A DNA stretch of 64,000 bases from Rhizobium sp. G21. GTDB taxonomy: Bacteria; Pseudomonadota; Alphaproteobacteria; Rhizobiales; Rhizobiaceae. Positions within the stretch are counted from its first letter, which is position 1. Each line of letters begins with the position of its first letter. Made by a program: the position numbers and the translations under genes. Positions 18,008-26,225 of the stretch are shown here, in pieces. The stretch is from assembly GCF_014158035.1 (NCBI RefSeq), contig NZ_JACFXW010000001.1:2675501-2739500 (forward strand), given 5' to 3'. The notes beneath the pieces were generated by a model that was not told the origin of the DNA, searched no databases, and worked only from the letters and a program-made list of their open reading frames with translations.

Positions 18008-18125
18008 GTCGGCCGGCGGGAATCTTCATGCGCCGATCCCTTGTTGATCCGATGTCGGCGCGGTCTCCCAAGGGTCGGGCATCCCGCCGCCCCGAGATTT
18101 CGCGGCGAAACCGCGCCGAAGAGCC

Positions 18126-18150
18126 GGAACATTCGCGCCGGACCGCGATT
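18126..18150 (+). promoter_or_regulatory. EcfG/RpoE2-type stress promoter candidate (YihY gene)
   Basis: GGAAC at 18126-18130, 18 bases, TT at 18149-18150; the YihY-family ATG follows 39 bases later. Confidence 0.5.
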
Positions 18151-18189
18151 GTCCGAACAGAATGTTCAGACGCCGTGGAAGGACGAAGA

Positions 18190-19196
18190 ATGACCGACAA
18201 GAAGGCCGCGATGTTGACCGAGACACATGCTCCCATGGATGAAGCGGAGCGGGGTCGCGACGCCACTGCGCCGCACGACATTCCGCCGCTCGGCCTGAAG
18301 GACGTGGCCTGGCGGGTGTTCTATGCGATTTTCGAAGACCGTATCTCGCTGATCGCGGCCGGCGTGACCTTCTTCCTGCTGCTCGCCTTCTTTCCCTCCA
18401 TGGCACTGCTGGCGACGATCTACGGTTTTTCTCAGATCCGAGCACCATCGCTGCGCAAATCGGATTTCTCGCCGATTTTCTGCCTCCGGGCGGCATGGCG
18501 CTGATCACCGATCAGCTTCAGAGCCTGTCGTCGCAGAAGAATTCCACCCTCAGCTTCGCCTTCGCCTCCAGCTTCGTCCTGGCGTTGTGGAGTTCGTCGA
18601 GCGGTGTCAAGGCGCTGTTCGATGCGATGAACGTCGCCTATGGCGAAACCGAAAGCCGCAGCATTCTCAAGCTCAACGCGGTCGCGCTGGCGTTTACGCT
18701 TCTCGCCACGCTCCTGGCGACGCTGTTGATCGTCGCCGTCGGCGTCATCCCGGCGGTTCTCGCCTTCCTGCGACTGGACGGTTGGCTGGAAATGCTGGCG
18801 CGGGTGCTGCGCTGGCCGCTGGCGCTTGTCATCATGATCGGCATGATCATGTTGGTCTATCGTTTCGGCCCCAGCCGCGAGCCGGCGAAACTGCGTTGGA
18901 TCACCTGGGGCGCCGGCGTCGCCGCATTGCTCTGGATCATCGCCACGCTCGGCTTTTCCTACTATCTCGCGCATTTCGCGGACTACAACGCCACCTATGG
19001 CGCGCTCGGCACATTGATCGGTGTGATGATCTGGGTGTGGATCTCGGTGATGATCCTGATCGTCGGCGCGGAAATCAACGCCGAGCTCGAACATCAGACA
19101 CGCCATGATTCCACCACCGGCGCGCCCAAACCGATGGGCGATCGCGGCGCCTTCGTCGCCGACACCGTGGGGCGCAAGGCTGAGAACCTTTCATAG
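18190..19196 (+). CDS. YihY/BrkB-family membrane protein (one frameshift)
   Basis: About 335 residues when repaired, six membrane helices. Typical family marks are F-Y-A-I-F-E-D-R-I-S-L-I-A-A-G-V-T-F-F near residue 45, L-W-S-S-S-S-G-V-K-A-L-F-D-A-M-N-V-A-Y in the middle, and Y-N-A-T-Y-G-A-L-G-T-L-I-G-V-M near the end. The frame breaks in a T run at 18426-18430 (five Ts, six needed, restoring F-F-S-D-P-S-T-I-A-A-Q-I-G). The family was once mis-called ribonuclease BN; its real role, perhaps lipid or envelope related, is not settled. ATG start; stress promoter candidate upstream. Confidence 0.88.
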
Positions 19197-19323
19197 CGGA
19201 TTGCCGATGACGGCGCGGCGGAAAGCGGCTTCCGCAGATCTCCCGATCATTTCGCGCGACCGATACCCATGACGGAGGCCGGCCCCGAATCCGCTGTTTC
19301 AACGGAAAGACGGCGCGCGATTG

Positions 19324-19348
19324 GGAACCTAAAGCGTCGTCGCGTGTT
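19324..19348 (+). promoter_or_regulatory. EcfG/RpoE2-type stress promoter candidate (24-aa peptide)
   Basis: GGAAC at 19324-19328, 18 bases, TT at 19347-19348 (as TGTT), 32 bases before the ATG of the 24-residue peptide gene. Confidence 0.55.
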
Positions 19349-19380
19349 CAACACGTGTGATCAACAGGAGGCAAACCATC

Positions 19381-19455
19381 ATGAACAACCTGATCTGGCT
19401 CGTCGGCGCCGTCGTCATCGTCCTCGCAATTCTTTCGTTCCTCGGCCTGCGCTGA
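19381..19455 (+). CDS. 24-residue single-helix membrane peptide
   Basis: M-N-N-L-I-W-L-V-G-A followed by V-V-I-V-L-A-I-L-S-F-L-G-L-R: one hydrophobic helix with a polar N-terminus and a single terminal arginine. A strong ribosome-binding site (CAGGAGG) stands 9 bases upstream, a stress-type promoter before that, and an intrinsic terminator about 65 bases after the stop, so the unit is complete. Too short for routine gene callers. Function unknown; the layout resembles other single-helix stress peptides that bind larger membrane proteins. Confidence 0.7.
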   Translation: MNNLIWLVGAVVIVLAILSFLGLR

Positions 19456-19520
19456 GACGTTTGCGCCCGTCCGCCTTCGCGGCGGGCGGCGCGCCTCGCA
19501 AGACATAGCATTTCTTTTTG

Positions 19521-19550
19521 AAAGCGGCTCTCACGGGCCGCTTTTTCGTT
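19521..19550 (+). terminator. Rho-independent terminator of the 24-aa peptide gene
   Basis: AAAGCGGC / GCCGCTTT stem with an 8-base loop and a T run at 19542-19546. Confidence 0.8.
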
Positions 19551-19569
19551 GTCTGCATGAGCGCAAAGA

Positions 19570-19596
19570 GAAACCCGGCCGCCGGGGCCGGGTTTC
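19570..19596 (-). terminator. Hairpin terminator of the DUF3618 operon
   Basis: Perfect 11-bp stem GAAACCCGGCC / GGCCGGGTTTC with a 5-base loop. On the minus strand it is followed by TCTTTG, a moderate T tract, 28 bases after the DUF3618 stop. Confidence 0.65.
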
Positions 19597-19623
19597 AACG
19601 GATCGCATCGGATCGCGATCCAA

Positions 19624-20613
19624 TCAATGCGTGTTCGGACGTCCGTTTGCGCCGAAACTGTCGCGAACGCTTTCGCGCGCCGCATCCTGGACATTGGAGG
19701 CGACCTGCGTCGCCTTCTGATAGGTTTCGGCGGCGAGCTTCTCGCCCTCGTCCATCACGTCGGACGTCTTGCGCGACAGCGTGTCTCGCGCCTTGTCGCC
19801 GACATCGCCGATCGTTTCGTCCTCGATGCGGGTGTGAGGAAGGGCGGCGCCGATGGCGGCGCCCAAGGCGAAGGCGAGGGCTCCGCCGACCAGCGGCTGA
19901 TCGCGGAATTGTCGCGTCAGCATGTCGCCCATCTGCGCCGTCTGTTGCTGCAGTCCCTGGTAGGCGGCGTTCGAACCGCTCTTGATCGAGGACCCCATGT
20001 CTGACACGCGGCGGCGGGTTTCTCGCCAGGCCGAAGCGGTCCAGCCCGAGGCTTCATCGAGTAGTCGGCCGGCTTCGTCCCGGATGTCCGACACCTGTTT
20101 TCCGGCCGTGTCGGCGAAGCCGCGATAGGTCTTGCCCGTTTCGTCGATGAAATGGCCGGCGCGGCGACCCGTCGTGTCGGTCAAGGCGCGGAAACGCTTG
20201 CCGGCGTCGTCGGTGAAGTGGCTGTAGCTCGAACCCTCGTGCATCGACGCAGGACCGAGGCGGCGCACGGAGCCGGTGACCGGCGCGAGCGGGTAAAACG
20301 CTTCGTCGACGCTGTCGTCATGGCCGCGCGCGTGATTGTCGCGTTCGGACGAGGCCGGCATCGCCTGGTTCGCCATCATCCAGGCGAGGCTGACGCCCAT
20401 CAGCGCCACGGGCATGGGATTGTTCTTCACGGAGCGGCCGAGATTGTTGACGAAGTCGGCGCCGCCGCTGCCTTTCACGTAGCCGAGCAATTCGTCGACC
20501 ATCTGGCCCGGCGACAGGCGTTCCTGAATCGCGTCGAGTTTCTCCTCGATGCGACGGCGATCGCCATCGATCTCACGTTCGATTTCGGCGGGATTACGGT
20601 CTGTCAGAGCCAT
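19624..20613 (-). CDS. DUF3618-domain stress-type protein
   Basis: 329 residues. The N-terminal DUF3618 segment has R-N-P-A-E-I-E-R-E-I-D and R-R-I-E-E-K-L-D-A-I-Q-E-R-L-S-P-G-Q, followed by one weak membrane helix near 75, a long amphipathic middle with repeated D-x-x-G-K and T-G-R/K patterns (F-T-D-D-A-G-K, H-F-I-D-E-T-G-K, F-A-D-T-A-G-K) and a second hydrophobic segment near 245. The repeats resemble apolipoprotein/LEA-like amphipathic helices. Third gene of a three-gene minus-strand operon; its ATG overlaps the end of the holin-like gene by one base. Function unknown, probably envelope stress. Confidence 0.8.
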   Translation of the reverse strand: MALTDRNPAEIEREIDGDRRRIEEKLDAIQERLSPGQMVDELLGYVKGSGGADFVNNLGRSVKNNPMPVALMGVSLAWMMANQAMPASSERDNHARGHDDSVDEAFYPLAPVTGSVRRLGPASMHEGSSYSHFTDDAGKRFRALTDTTGRRAGHFIDETGKTYRGFADTAGKQVSDIRDEAGRLLDEASGWTASAWRETRRRVSDMGSSIKSGSNAAYQGLQQQTAQMGDMLTRQFRDQPLVGGALAFALGAAIGAALPHTRIEDETIGDVGDKARDTLSRKTSDVMDEGEKLAAETYQKATQVASNVQDAARESVRDSFGANGRPNTH

Positions 20614-21026
20614 CAGAGTCTCTCCTTCACGATCTTGGCGTCGCGCTGCAGCGACGATGTGGTGCGGTCGAGCGACAGTTCCGAACCGCGCAGCGTATTG
20701 AGCCCGCTCGCCATGAGACGCCAGGCCACCAAGGCAACGACGACGCCGACGATCACGGCGGCCAGCGAATTGGCGTTGGGTTCGGTCATGCCCTGCGCGA
20801 CGAAGAAAGCGCCGAGCCCCGTGACCAAGGCCGACAACAGCACGCCGACGGCGCCGATCGCAAAGACCGCGCCTATCGCCAGCATTTCGATCCCGCCCAT
20901 GGCTCGGGAGATCTTCTCGGAGGTCTCGGCCTTGGCGAGGGCGATTTCCTTCCGAAACAGGCTGGAAATATCGCCGACGAGGCCGGAGACGAGTTCGGTG
21001 ATCGGGCGATTGTCAGTATTGGACAT
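20613..21026 (-). CDS. Phage-holin-family (Holin-X, DUF1469-like) membrane protein
   Basis: 137 residues from the ATG at 21024-21026. Amphipathic start (S-G-L-V-G-D-I-S-S-L-F-R-K-E-I-A-L-A-K-A-E), two adjacent membrane helices, then a charged tail. Despite the family name this is a chromosomal gene regularly paired with DUF3618 genes in rhizobia; there are no phage genes here. In the given sequence its frame runs on from the upstream gene without a stop, but this is probably caused by a missing base in that gene. Confidence 0.82.
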   Translation of the reverse strand: MSNTDNRPITELVSGLVGDISSLFRKEIALAKAETSEKISRAMGGIEMLAIGAVFAIGAVGVLLSALVTGLGAFFVAQGMTEPNANSLAAVIVGVVVALVAWRLMASGLNTLRGSELSLDRTTSSLQRDAKIVKERL

Positions 21027-21638
21027 TGGCGCGGTCTCCAGAGAAAGGTGTTGCGGGCAGGGTGGTGTCGGACAGCGCGGCGGAATCGTCTCGGCGGTCG
21101 AGGCCGGGGTCGGCCGGTGCGACTGGCTCATGCCCCTGTCGTGGCGGCGGGCGGAGGCGGTCACGAAGCGGCTGGCGGCAAGGCCGGCAATGGCGGCGAG
21201 GCCGAGAAAGGCGAGCGGCTGGCGGCGACCATAATCTTCGGCCATCGCGGTGATCTCGCCCATGTCGCGGCCCTCGATATCGGCGGCGAACCGGCTGATG
21301 CTCGAGCCGATGTCGCTGGCATAGCGGCCCATGGCCGCGCCGTCGCCGGACTGCATGTCGCGACCGGTGCGCTCGAGCGCTTCGCCGAGGCTCGACAACT
21401 GCTGGGCTAGGAAAGTCTTCTGTTCGTCGGCCATCTCGGCGGCCTTGTCCGTCGCCTGTTCGACCTTGGCGGCGGCGGCTTCACGGACGGAGCCCAGATC
21501 TTCCTTGGCCTGTCGCTTGATGTCGTCGATGCTGGGCGCCGGCGAGGCGCCGGTCGGGTTTGCAGTCTGGCCGCCCAGGGAGCCCTGGCCGGCTTGCTGC
21601 CGCGACGCGAGGTCGCGGGTCATATCGTTCTCGCTCAT
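21013..21638 (-). CDS. Nutrient-deprivation-induced-type protein (probable frameshift near 3' end)
   Basis: First gene of the operon. The sure part (about 165 residues) is an Ala/Glu-rich amphipathic region (K-E-D-L-G-S-V-R-E-A-A-A-A-K-V-E-Q-A-T-D) and one membrane helix R-Q-P-L-A-F-L-G-L-A-A-I-A-G-L near 145. As given it fuses in frame to the holin-like gene through an odd Pro-rich stretch. Adding one base to the CCCC run at 21133-21136 instead yields a normal tail ending D-T-T-L-P-A-T-P-F-S-G-D-R and a TGA at 21013-21015 overlapping the next ATG, 208 residues. I prefer that reading. Confidence 0.65.
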
Positions 21639-21690
21639 GGATCTCTCCCGGATATCCTCGGCCCGTCCTGATTGACGGGCTCCCGAGTGT

Positions 21691-21716
21691 AACTTCCGGA
21701 AGAGGCCCTAAGTTCC
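21691..21716 (-). promoter_or_regulatory. EcfG/RpoE2-type stress promoter candidate (DUF3618 operon)
   Basis: Minus strand GGAAC (complement of 21712-21716), 19 bases, TT (complement of 21691-21692), 52 bases before the first ATG of the three-gene operon. Confidence 0.55.
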
Positions 21717-21739
21717 TCGCAGATCCGAGATGGCCCGCG

Positions 21740-22560
21740 TCAGGTCGAACTGCGCTCGCGCAGGCTCTTTTCGATGCGTCTCAGGCCGAGGGAGAGGCCG
21801 ATGGTCAGCACGAGATAGATATAGGCGACGATCGAATAGGTTTCGAAGAAGCGGAAGGAGCCGGAGGCGTAGACCTTGCCCATCTGGGTGATGTCGGCGA
21901 CGCCGAGCACCGAGACGAGCGAGGAGTCCTTGACCATCGCCACGAAGTCATTGGAGAGCGGCGGAAAGATCACCTTCAGCGCCTGCGGAAAGATCACTAG
22001 CCGGAAGCGTTGGCCGCGCGACAGGCCGAGCGCCTTGGCGGCTTCGACCTGGCCCTTGTCGACCGACTGGATGCCGGCGCGGAAGATTTCGGCGATGAAG
22101 GCGGAATAGGCGATCATCAGCGCGATGATGGCGCGCCACATCAGCGACACGTCCCTGACCATCATCGGCTCGATCAGGCCTGCGGTCGCCAGCGGGGCGG
22201 TGAGCCAGTTCCAGCCGGCGACGAAACCCGGCGCGCCGACGAAGGCGATGTAGAACAGGAGCACGAGCACGGGCACGCCGCGAATGAGCTCGATGTAGAA
22301 GCGCGAGATCTGCCGAAGCGCCTTGAGTCCGACAGGCCGAGCAGCGCGACCGAGAGCCCGAGCAGCGTGGCCAGGGTGAAACCGGCCAAGGTCACGAAAA
22401 TCGTCACCGCCAGTCCCTTGGCGACGGTGGTGAAGACCTGCGCGTAGAGGTCGTTGGCAACGATGACGCCGCCAATGCCGAGGCCGATTACGGCGAGCGC
22501 GACCAACCACCATGGGAAGTCGGTCGCGCCCGCCTGTTCGTTCGTGGGGGCTGTCGCCAT
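21740..22560 (-). CDS. Amino-acid ABC transporter permease, HisM/GlnP type (one frameshift)
   Basis: About 273 residues when repaired, membrane protein with the EAA loop [14 protein letters not shown] near residue 185 and the family motif [15 protein letters not shown]. The frame is lost at 22323-22324, where one T of the plus strand is missing; with it the text reads [16 protein letters not shown]. Pairs with the binding protein just upstream (stop of that gene 10 bases before this ATG). No ATPase subunit gene is adjacent, so it must share one encoded elsewhere. Confidence 0.92.
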
Positions 22561-22570
22561 CTCAGACGAC

Positions 22571-23368
22571 TTACTGGCCCATCTTGTAGTCCAGGAACCA
22601 TTTCTTGTTGAGCGCGTCCATCGTGCCGTCGGCCTTCATGGCGGCGATGGCGGCGTTGACAGGCGCGACGAGATCGGAACCCTTGGGGAAGATGAAGCCG
22701 AAATCCTCGGTGCCGAGCGGCTCGCCGACGATCTTCAGCGCGCCGTTTGAGGCGTCCACATAGCCCTTGCCGGCGGTGCTGTCGGTCAGCACCAGATCGA
22801 CGTCGCCGGCCTTGAGCGCCTGGACCGTGGCGCCGAAGGTCTCGAACAGCTTGATGCGCGGATTCTGTTCGTTGCCGTCGAGCACTTCGTAGACGGCGGT
22901 ATAGAACGGGCTGGTGCCCGGCTGCGCGCCGACCAGACCGCTTTCCAGCGCCTTGAAGGTCTTGGCGTCGGTGAAGCGGCTTTCATCGCCGCGCACCAGC
23001 ATCAATTGCTGCGAGCGCATATAGGGGTCGGAGAAGTCGACCTTCTCCTTGCGGTCGTCCTTGATGGTGATGCCCGTCATGCCGATATTGTACTGGCCGT
23101 CGGACACCGCCTGGATCATGGCGTCCCACGAAGTGTTTTGATATTCGACCTTGAAGTTCAGACGCTTGGCGATGTCGTCCATGGCGTCATATTCCCAGCC
23201 GATCTGCTTGCCGGTCTTGGGGTCGACGAATTGCAGCGGCGGATAGGCGTTTTCGGTGACCACGACCACCTTGCGGCCGCCGAGATCGGGCAGTTCAGCC
23301 GCATGCGAGGCAAACGGGGCGACGATGAGGGCGGCGAGGCCGAGAAGGAAACTGCGACGCAGGGTCAT
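22571..23368 (-). CDS. Periplasmic amino-acid-binding protein of an ABC importer
   Basis: 265 residues, signal peptide cut after S-H-A near residue 22. SBP family 3 marks: A-Y-P-P-L-Q-F-V-D near 46, [35 protein letters not shown] near 105, and D-L-V-L-T-D-S-T-A near 190. The ligand is probably a polar amino acid or related compound, not resolvable further. Start chosen at M-T-L-R-R-S because it begins a proper signal peptide. Confidence 0.93.
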   Translation of the reverse strand: MTLRRSFLLGLAALIVAPFASHAAELPDLGGRKVVVVTENAYPPLQFVDPKTGKQIGWEYDAMDDIAKRLNFKVEYQNTSWDAMIQAVSDGQYNIGMTGITIKDDRKEKVDFSDPYMRSQQLMLVRGDESRFTDAKTFKALESGLVGAQPGTSPFYTAVYEVLDGNEQNPRIKLFETFGATVQALKAGDVDLVLTDSTAGKGYVDASNGALKIVGEPLGTEDFGFIFPKGSDLVAPVNAAIAAMKADGTMDALNKKWFLDYKMGQ

Positions 23369-23580
23369 GGGAAACTCCGAATTTTGTGGCGGCAAACCCT
23401 GTCACAAAACGGCCATTCTTGGCAAGGAGGCGACAGGCCGTCGAGCAAGTCTATTGGCGGAGAAAGTTCCGGAATGGATAGGGTGCGAAGCTCGCTTTCA
23501 CTGTCGCCGCGCGAGCCGTCGGCCGGGAGCCGACCGAACATTCCCGGCGCGATGGTTTCCGGCGACCGCAACGCGATCGG

Positions 23581-24648
23581 TCATCTCGCGGCGGGGCCGG
23601 TCAGGCGGGTGATATGGCCCATCTTGCGGCCCGGCCGCGGCTCGGTCTTGCCGTAAAGATGGATATAGACGTCCTTCTGGCCAGCCCATTGCGCGACGTC
23701 GTGGATGTCGTCGCCGATCAGGTTCTGCATCACGCAGTCGCTATGGCGGGCAGGGTCGCCGAGCGGAAGGCCGGTTACGGCGCGGATATGCTGCTCGAAT
23801 TGCGAGATGACGCAGGCCGCTTCGGTCCAGTGGCCGGAATTGTGCACGCGCGGCGCGATCTCGTTGGCGATCAGCGCGCCGCCCTTGCCTACGAAGAACT
23901 CGATGCCGATGACGCCGACATAATCGAGGCCAGCAAGCAGCCTTTCGGCGGCGTCGCGCGCCTGGGCCGCGACATGATCGTCGATGGCGGCCGGCAGAGT
24001 GGAGGTGTGCAGGATGCCGTTGCGATGGACATTTTCGGCCGGGTCGAAGCAGACGACCTGGCCCTTCGCGTCGCGAGCGGCGATCACCGAAATCTCGCGT
24101 TCGAAAGGGATGAAGCTTTCAAGGATCAGAGCCGCGCCGCCGAGCTTGTCGAATGCGCCTTCGGCGCTGTCGCCCTCGCGGAACAGCATCTGGCCCTTGC
24201 CGTCATAGCCCAGCCTCCGCGTCTTGAGCACGCCCTCGCCGCCGAATTCCGCCAAAGCGGTCTCGAGATCGGCCTGACTGTCGACGGCGCGGAAATCGGC
24301 GGTGGGGATGCCTACGGAATTGAGATAGCGCTTCTCGGTCAGCCGGTCCTGTGCGACTTCGAGCGCGAAGGGAGGCGGATAGACCGCGACGCTGTCGGCA
24401 AGCCGGCGTGCTGCCTCGACCGGCACGTTTTCGAATTCATAGGTCACCACATCGCAGCGCGCGGCGAGGTCTTCCAAAGCCGCCTCGTCGTCATAGGCGG
24501 CGACGATCTGGCCATTGGCGAGCTGCGCCGCCGGGCAGTCGGGCGCTGGCTCCAGGATGAGGGTGCGGAAATTCAGCCGGCTTGCGGCCATGGCCAGCAT
24601 ACGGCCGAGCTGGCCGCCGCCGATGATGCCGATCGTTTTTGCGCTCAT
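23581..24648 (-). CDS. purK: 5-(carboxyamino)imidazole ribonucleotide synthase
   Basis: ATP-grasp enzyme that carboxylates AIR with bicarbonate in purine synthesis. 355 residues from M-S-A-K-T-I-G-I-I-G-G-G-Q-L-G-R-M-L. Further marks are K-T-R-R-L-G-Y-D-G-K-G-Q near 150, S-F-I-P-F-E-R-E-I-S-V near 185 and N-E-I-A-P-R-V-H-N-S-G-H-W-T near 265. The stop of purE lies one base before this ATG region, so purE-purK form one transcript. Confidence 0.97.
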   Translation of the reverse strand: MSAKTIGIIGGGQLGRMLAMAASRLNFRTLILEPAPDCPAAQLANGQIVAAYDDEAALEDLAARCDVVTYEFENVPVEAARRLADSVAVYPPPFALEVAQDRLTEKRYLNSVGIPTADFRAVDSQADLETALAEFGGEGVLKTRRLGYDGKGQMLFREGDSAEGAFDKLGGAALILESFIPFEREISVIAARDAKGQVVCFDPAENVHRNGILHTSTLPAAIDDHVAAQARDAAERLLAGLDYVGVIGIEFFVGKGGALIANEIAPRVHNSGHWTEAACVISQFEQHIRAVTGLPLGDPARHSDCVMQNLIGDDIHDVAQWAGQKDVYIHLYGKTEPRPGRKMGHITRLTGPAAR

Positions 24649-24649
24649 C

Positions 24650-25144
24650 TCAGAGATCCACCGGATGTTCGGCCACCGACGCGCTCTGCTCTTCACGCCA
24701 GGTGTCGAGCCGGTCGGCGAGGTCGTCGTCATAAAGGGCGAGAACGGCTGCGGCCAACAATGCGGCGTTGACGGCGCCGGCGCGGCCGATCGCCAGCGTT
24801 CCCACGGGAATGCCGGCCGGCATCTGCACGATCGACAACAGGCTGTCCTGTCCCGACAGCGCCTTGGACTGAACCGGCACGCCGAAGACGGGCAGGGGCG
24901 TCATCGCCGCGGCCATGCCGGGCAGATGGGCCGCGCCGCCGGCTCCGGCAATGATGACCTTGAAGCCTTCGTCGCGCGCGGTCTTGGCGAAATTGACCAG
25001 GCGGTCCGGGGTGCGATGGGCGGAAATGATGCGCGCTTCATAGGGAATTTCCAGCGCATCGAGCGTGTCGGCGGCGTTTTTCATGGTCTCCCAGTCGGAC
25101 TGGCTTCCCATGATGATGGCGACGGGCGGCTTGGAGAGCGTCAT
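24650..25144 (-). CDS. purE: N5-carboxyaminoimidazole ribonucleotide mutase
   Basis: Moves the carboxyl group in N5-CAIR to give CAIR, the step after PurK. 164 residues, with the class I signature [11 protein letters not shown] near residue 11, S-A-H-R-T-P-D-R near 41 and A-G-G-A-A-H-L-P-G near 67. ATG start. Upstream of purK in the usual order. Confidence 0.97.
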   Translation of the reverse strand: MTLSKPPVAIIMGSQSDWETMKNAADTLDALEIPYEARIISAHRTPDRLVNFAKTARDEGFKVIIAGAGGAAHLPGMAAAMTPLPVFGVPVQSKALSGQDSLLSIVQMPAGIPVGTLAIGRAGAVNAALLAAAVLALYDDDLADRLDTWREEQSASVAEHPVDL

Positions 25145-25157
25145 GAACAGGCTTTCG

Positions 25158-25361
25158 TCAGGCGATGATGTCGGGGATGATCTGGTCTTCGACCTGGCTT
25201 AGCTTGTCCTTGATGACCAGCTTCTTCTTTTTCATGCGCTGGATCCGAAGCGCGTCGCAGCCGGTCGCGATCATCGCATTGATCGCCACGTCGTAATCCT
25301 CGTGCTCCTGCCGCAGTCTCGCCGCATTCAATCTAAGCTCAGCCTGCTCCTGATCGGCCAT
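25158..25361 (-). CDS. DUF465 (YdcH-like) small protein, copy 1
   Basis: 67 residues, helical hairpin of the DUF465 family: [14 protein letters not shown], then [15 protein letters not shown]. Found with purE in many rhizobia. Function unknown, possibly nucleoid or protein-interaction related. It ends 13 bases before the purE start, so it may be the first gene of the purEK transcript. Divergent from a second DUF465 gene. Confidence 0.88.
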   Translation of the reverse strand: MADQEQAELRLNAARLRQEHEDYDVAINAMIATGCDALRIQRMKKKKLVIKDKLSQVEDQIIPDIIA

Positions 25362-25584
25362 TCGGTCCCGTCCCCATTCTCTTTGTCTTCGGCGGCAAGC
25401 GCCTGTAGTCCCGCCACTTGGCAGATTTCGCTCCTAACACGAATCATCCGCTAACGGGAAGTTTTCCTTTCCGGCGAAATGGGCTTCGACAAACGGGGCA
25501 TTACATGGCAGACTCCTTATGTTGCAGCCTGAAACATCCGGCGGAGGATGGCCGGGTGTGGGCCGAACCAAAAGGAAACTGCCC

Positions 25585-25760
25585 ATGACTATAGAAGCTC
25601 ATATTCAGACGCTCGAAAAAAGCATGGAGCCCTTGAAGCCGAACTGCATTCCGCAATGCTGCATCCCGCCACAGGCGATACGACCATCAGCCAGATCAAA
25701 AGAGAGAAGCTGAAAATCAAGGACGAAATCGAACGGCTGCGTAAGAATACGCGTCACTGA
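25585..25760 (+). CDS. DUF465 (YdcH-like) small protein, copy 2 (one frameshift)
   Basis: 58 residues after adding one A to the run of six at 25616-25621, giving T-L-E-K-K-H-G-A-L-E-A-E-L-H. The end I-K-R-E-K-L-K-I-K-D-E-I-E-R-L matches copy 1 and the family core K-x-K-L-x-I-K-D-x-I. ATG preceded by AAGGAAACTG. Divergently transcribed from copy 1 across about 220 bases, an arrangement common in this order. Confidence 0.85.
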
Positions 25761-25889
25761 TCCGCCCATCCCCCAAACTTCGAAGGGTCGCCGTCCCGCT
25801 TCCGCGCATCGTCATTGCGTCAATTCGGGAGCCGCGACAGGCGGCCCTTTCCACCGACAGTTACGCCGGCGCCAAGATCGTCGCGACGC

Positions 25890-26150
25890 TCAGGCGGACC
25901 AGAACTGATCCAGCCAGAAGCCGATTTTCTGGAAGCCCTGCGGATTGATCGCGTAGATCCGTTTCGTGCCCTGGCTCTCCACCGTCACCATGTGGCAATC
26001 CAGCAATGCCTTCAAATGCTGTGACACAGCCGGACGGCTGACAGGCAGAAGCGCCGCCAATTCGTTGACCGTGCGCGGAGCCCTCCGCAATTCCTCCAGG
26101 AGGAAGCGGCGATTGGAATCGGAAATTGCTGCGAAAGGATCTGCGCTCAT
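25890..26150 (-). CDS. ArsR-family transcriptional regulator, short form
   Basis: 86 residues. Winged helix-turn-helix with R-T-V-N-E-L-A-A-L-L-P-V-S-R-P-A-V-S-Q-H near residue 26 (recognition helix S-R-P-A-V-S-Q-H-L) and the wing V-E-S-Q-G-T-K-R-I-Y. No metal-binding cysteine pair of the ArsR/SmtB kind. It belongs to the subgroup whose members end in a W-L-D-x-F-W helix; here the protein stops directly after F-W-S-A, roughly 15-20 residues earlier than relatives I know. It lies 75 bases downstream of the TauE/SafE gene and may be co-transcribed with it. Confidence 0.82.
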   Translation of the reverse strand: MSADPFAAISDSNRRFLLEELRRAPRTVNELAALLPVSRPAVSQHLKALLDCHMVTVESQGTKRIYAINPQGFQKIGFWLDQFWSA

Positions 26151-26225
26151 CGGCGAAAAGCTAAGCCAGAGTTTCAGGTCTCACAAGTGTTTTTGTGCAT
26201 CGCATTTAAATTTTCTGCATTGCAT

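Noticed and set aside
20613..21026. A prophage remnant, because of the holin family name.
   Set aside because: No other phage gene is nearby; the holin-like gene with DUF3618 is a normal chromosomal stress operon in rhizobia.
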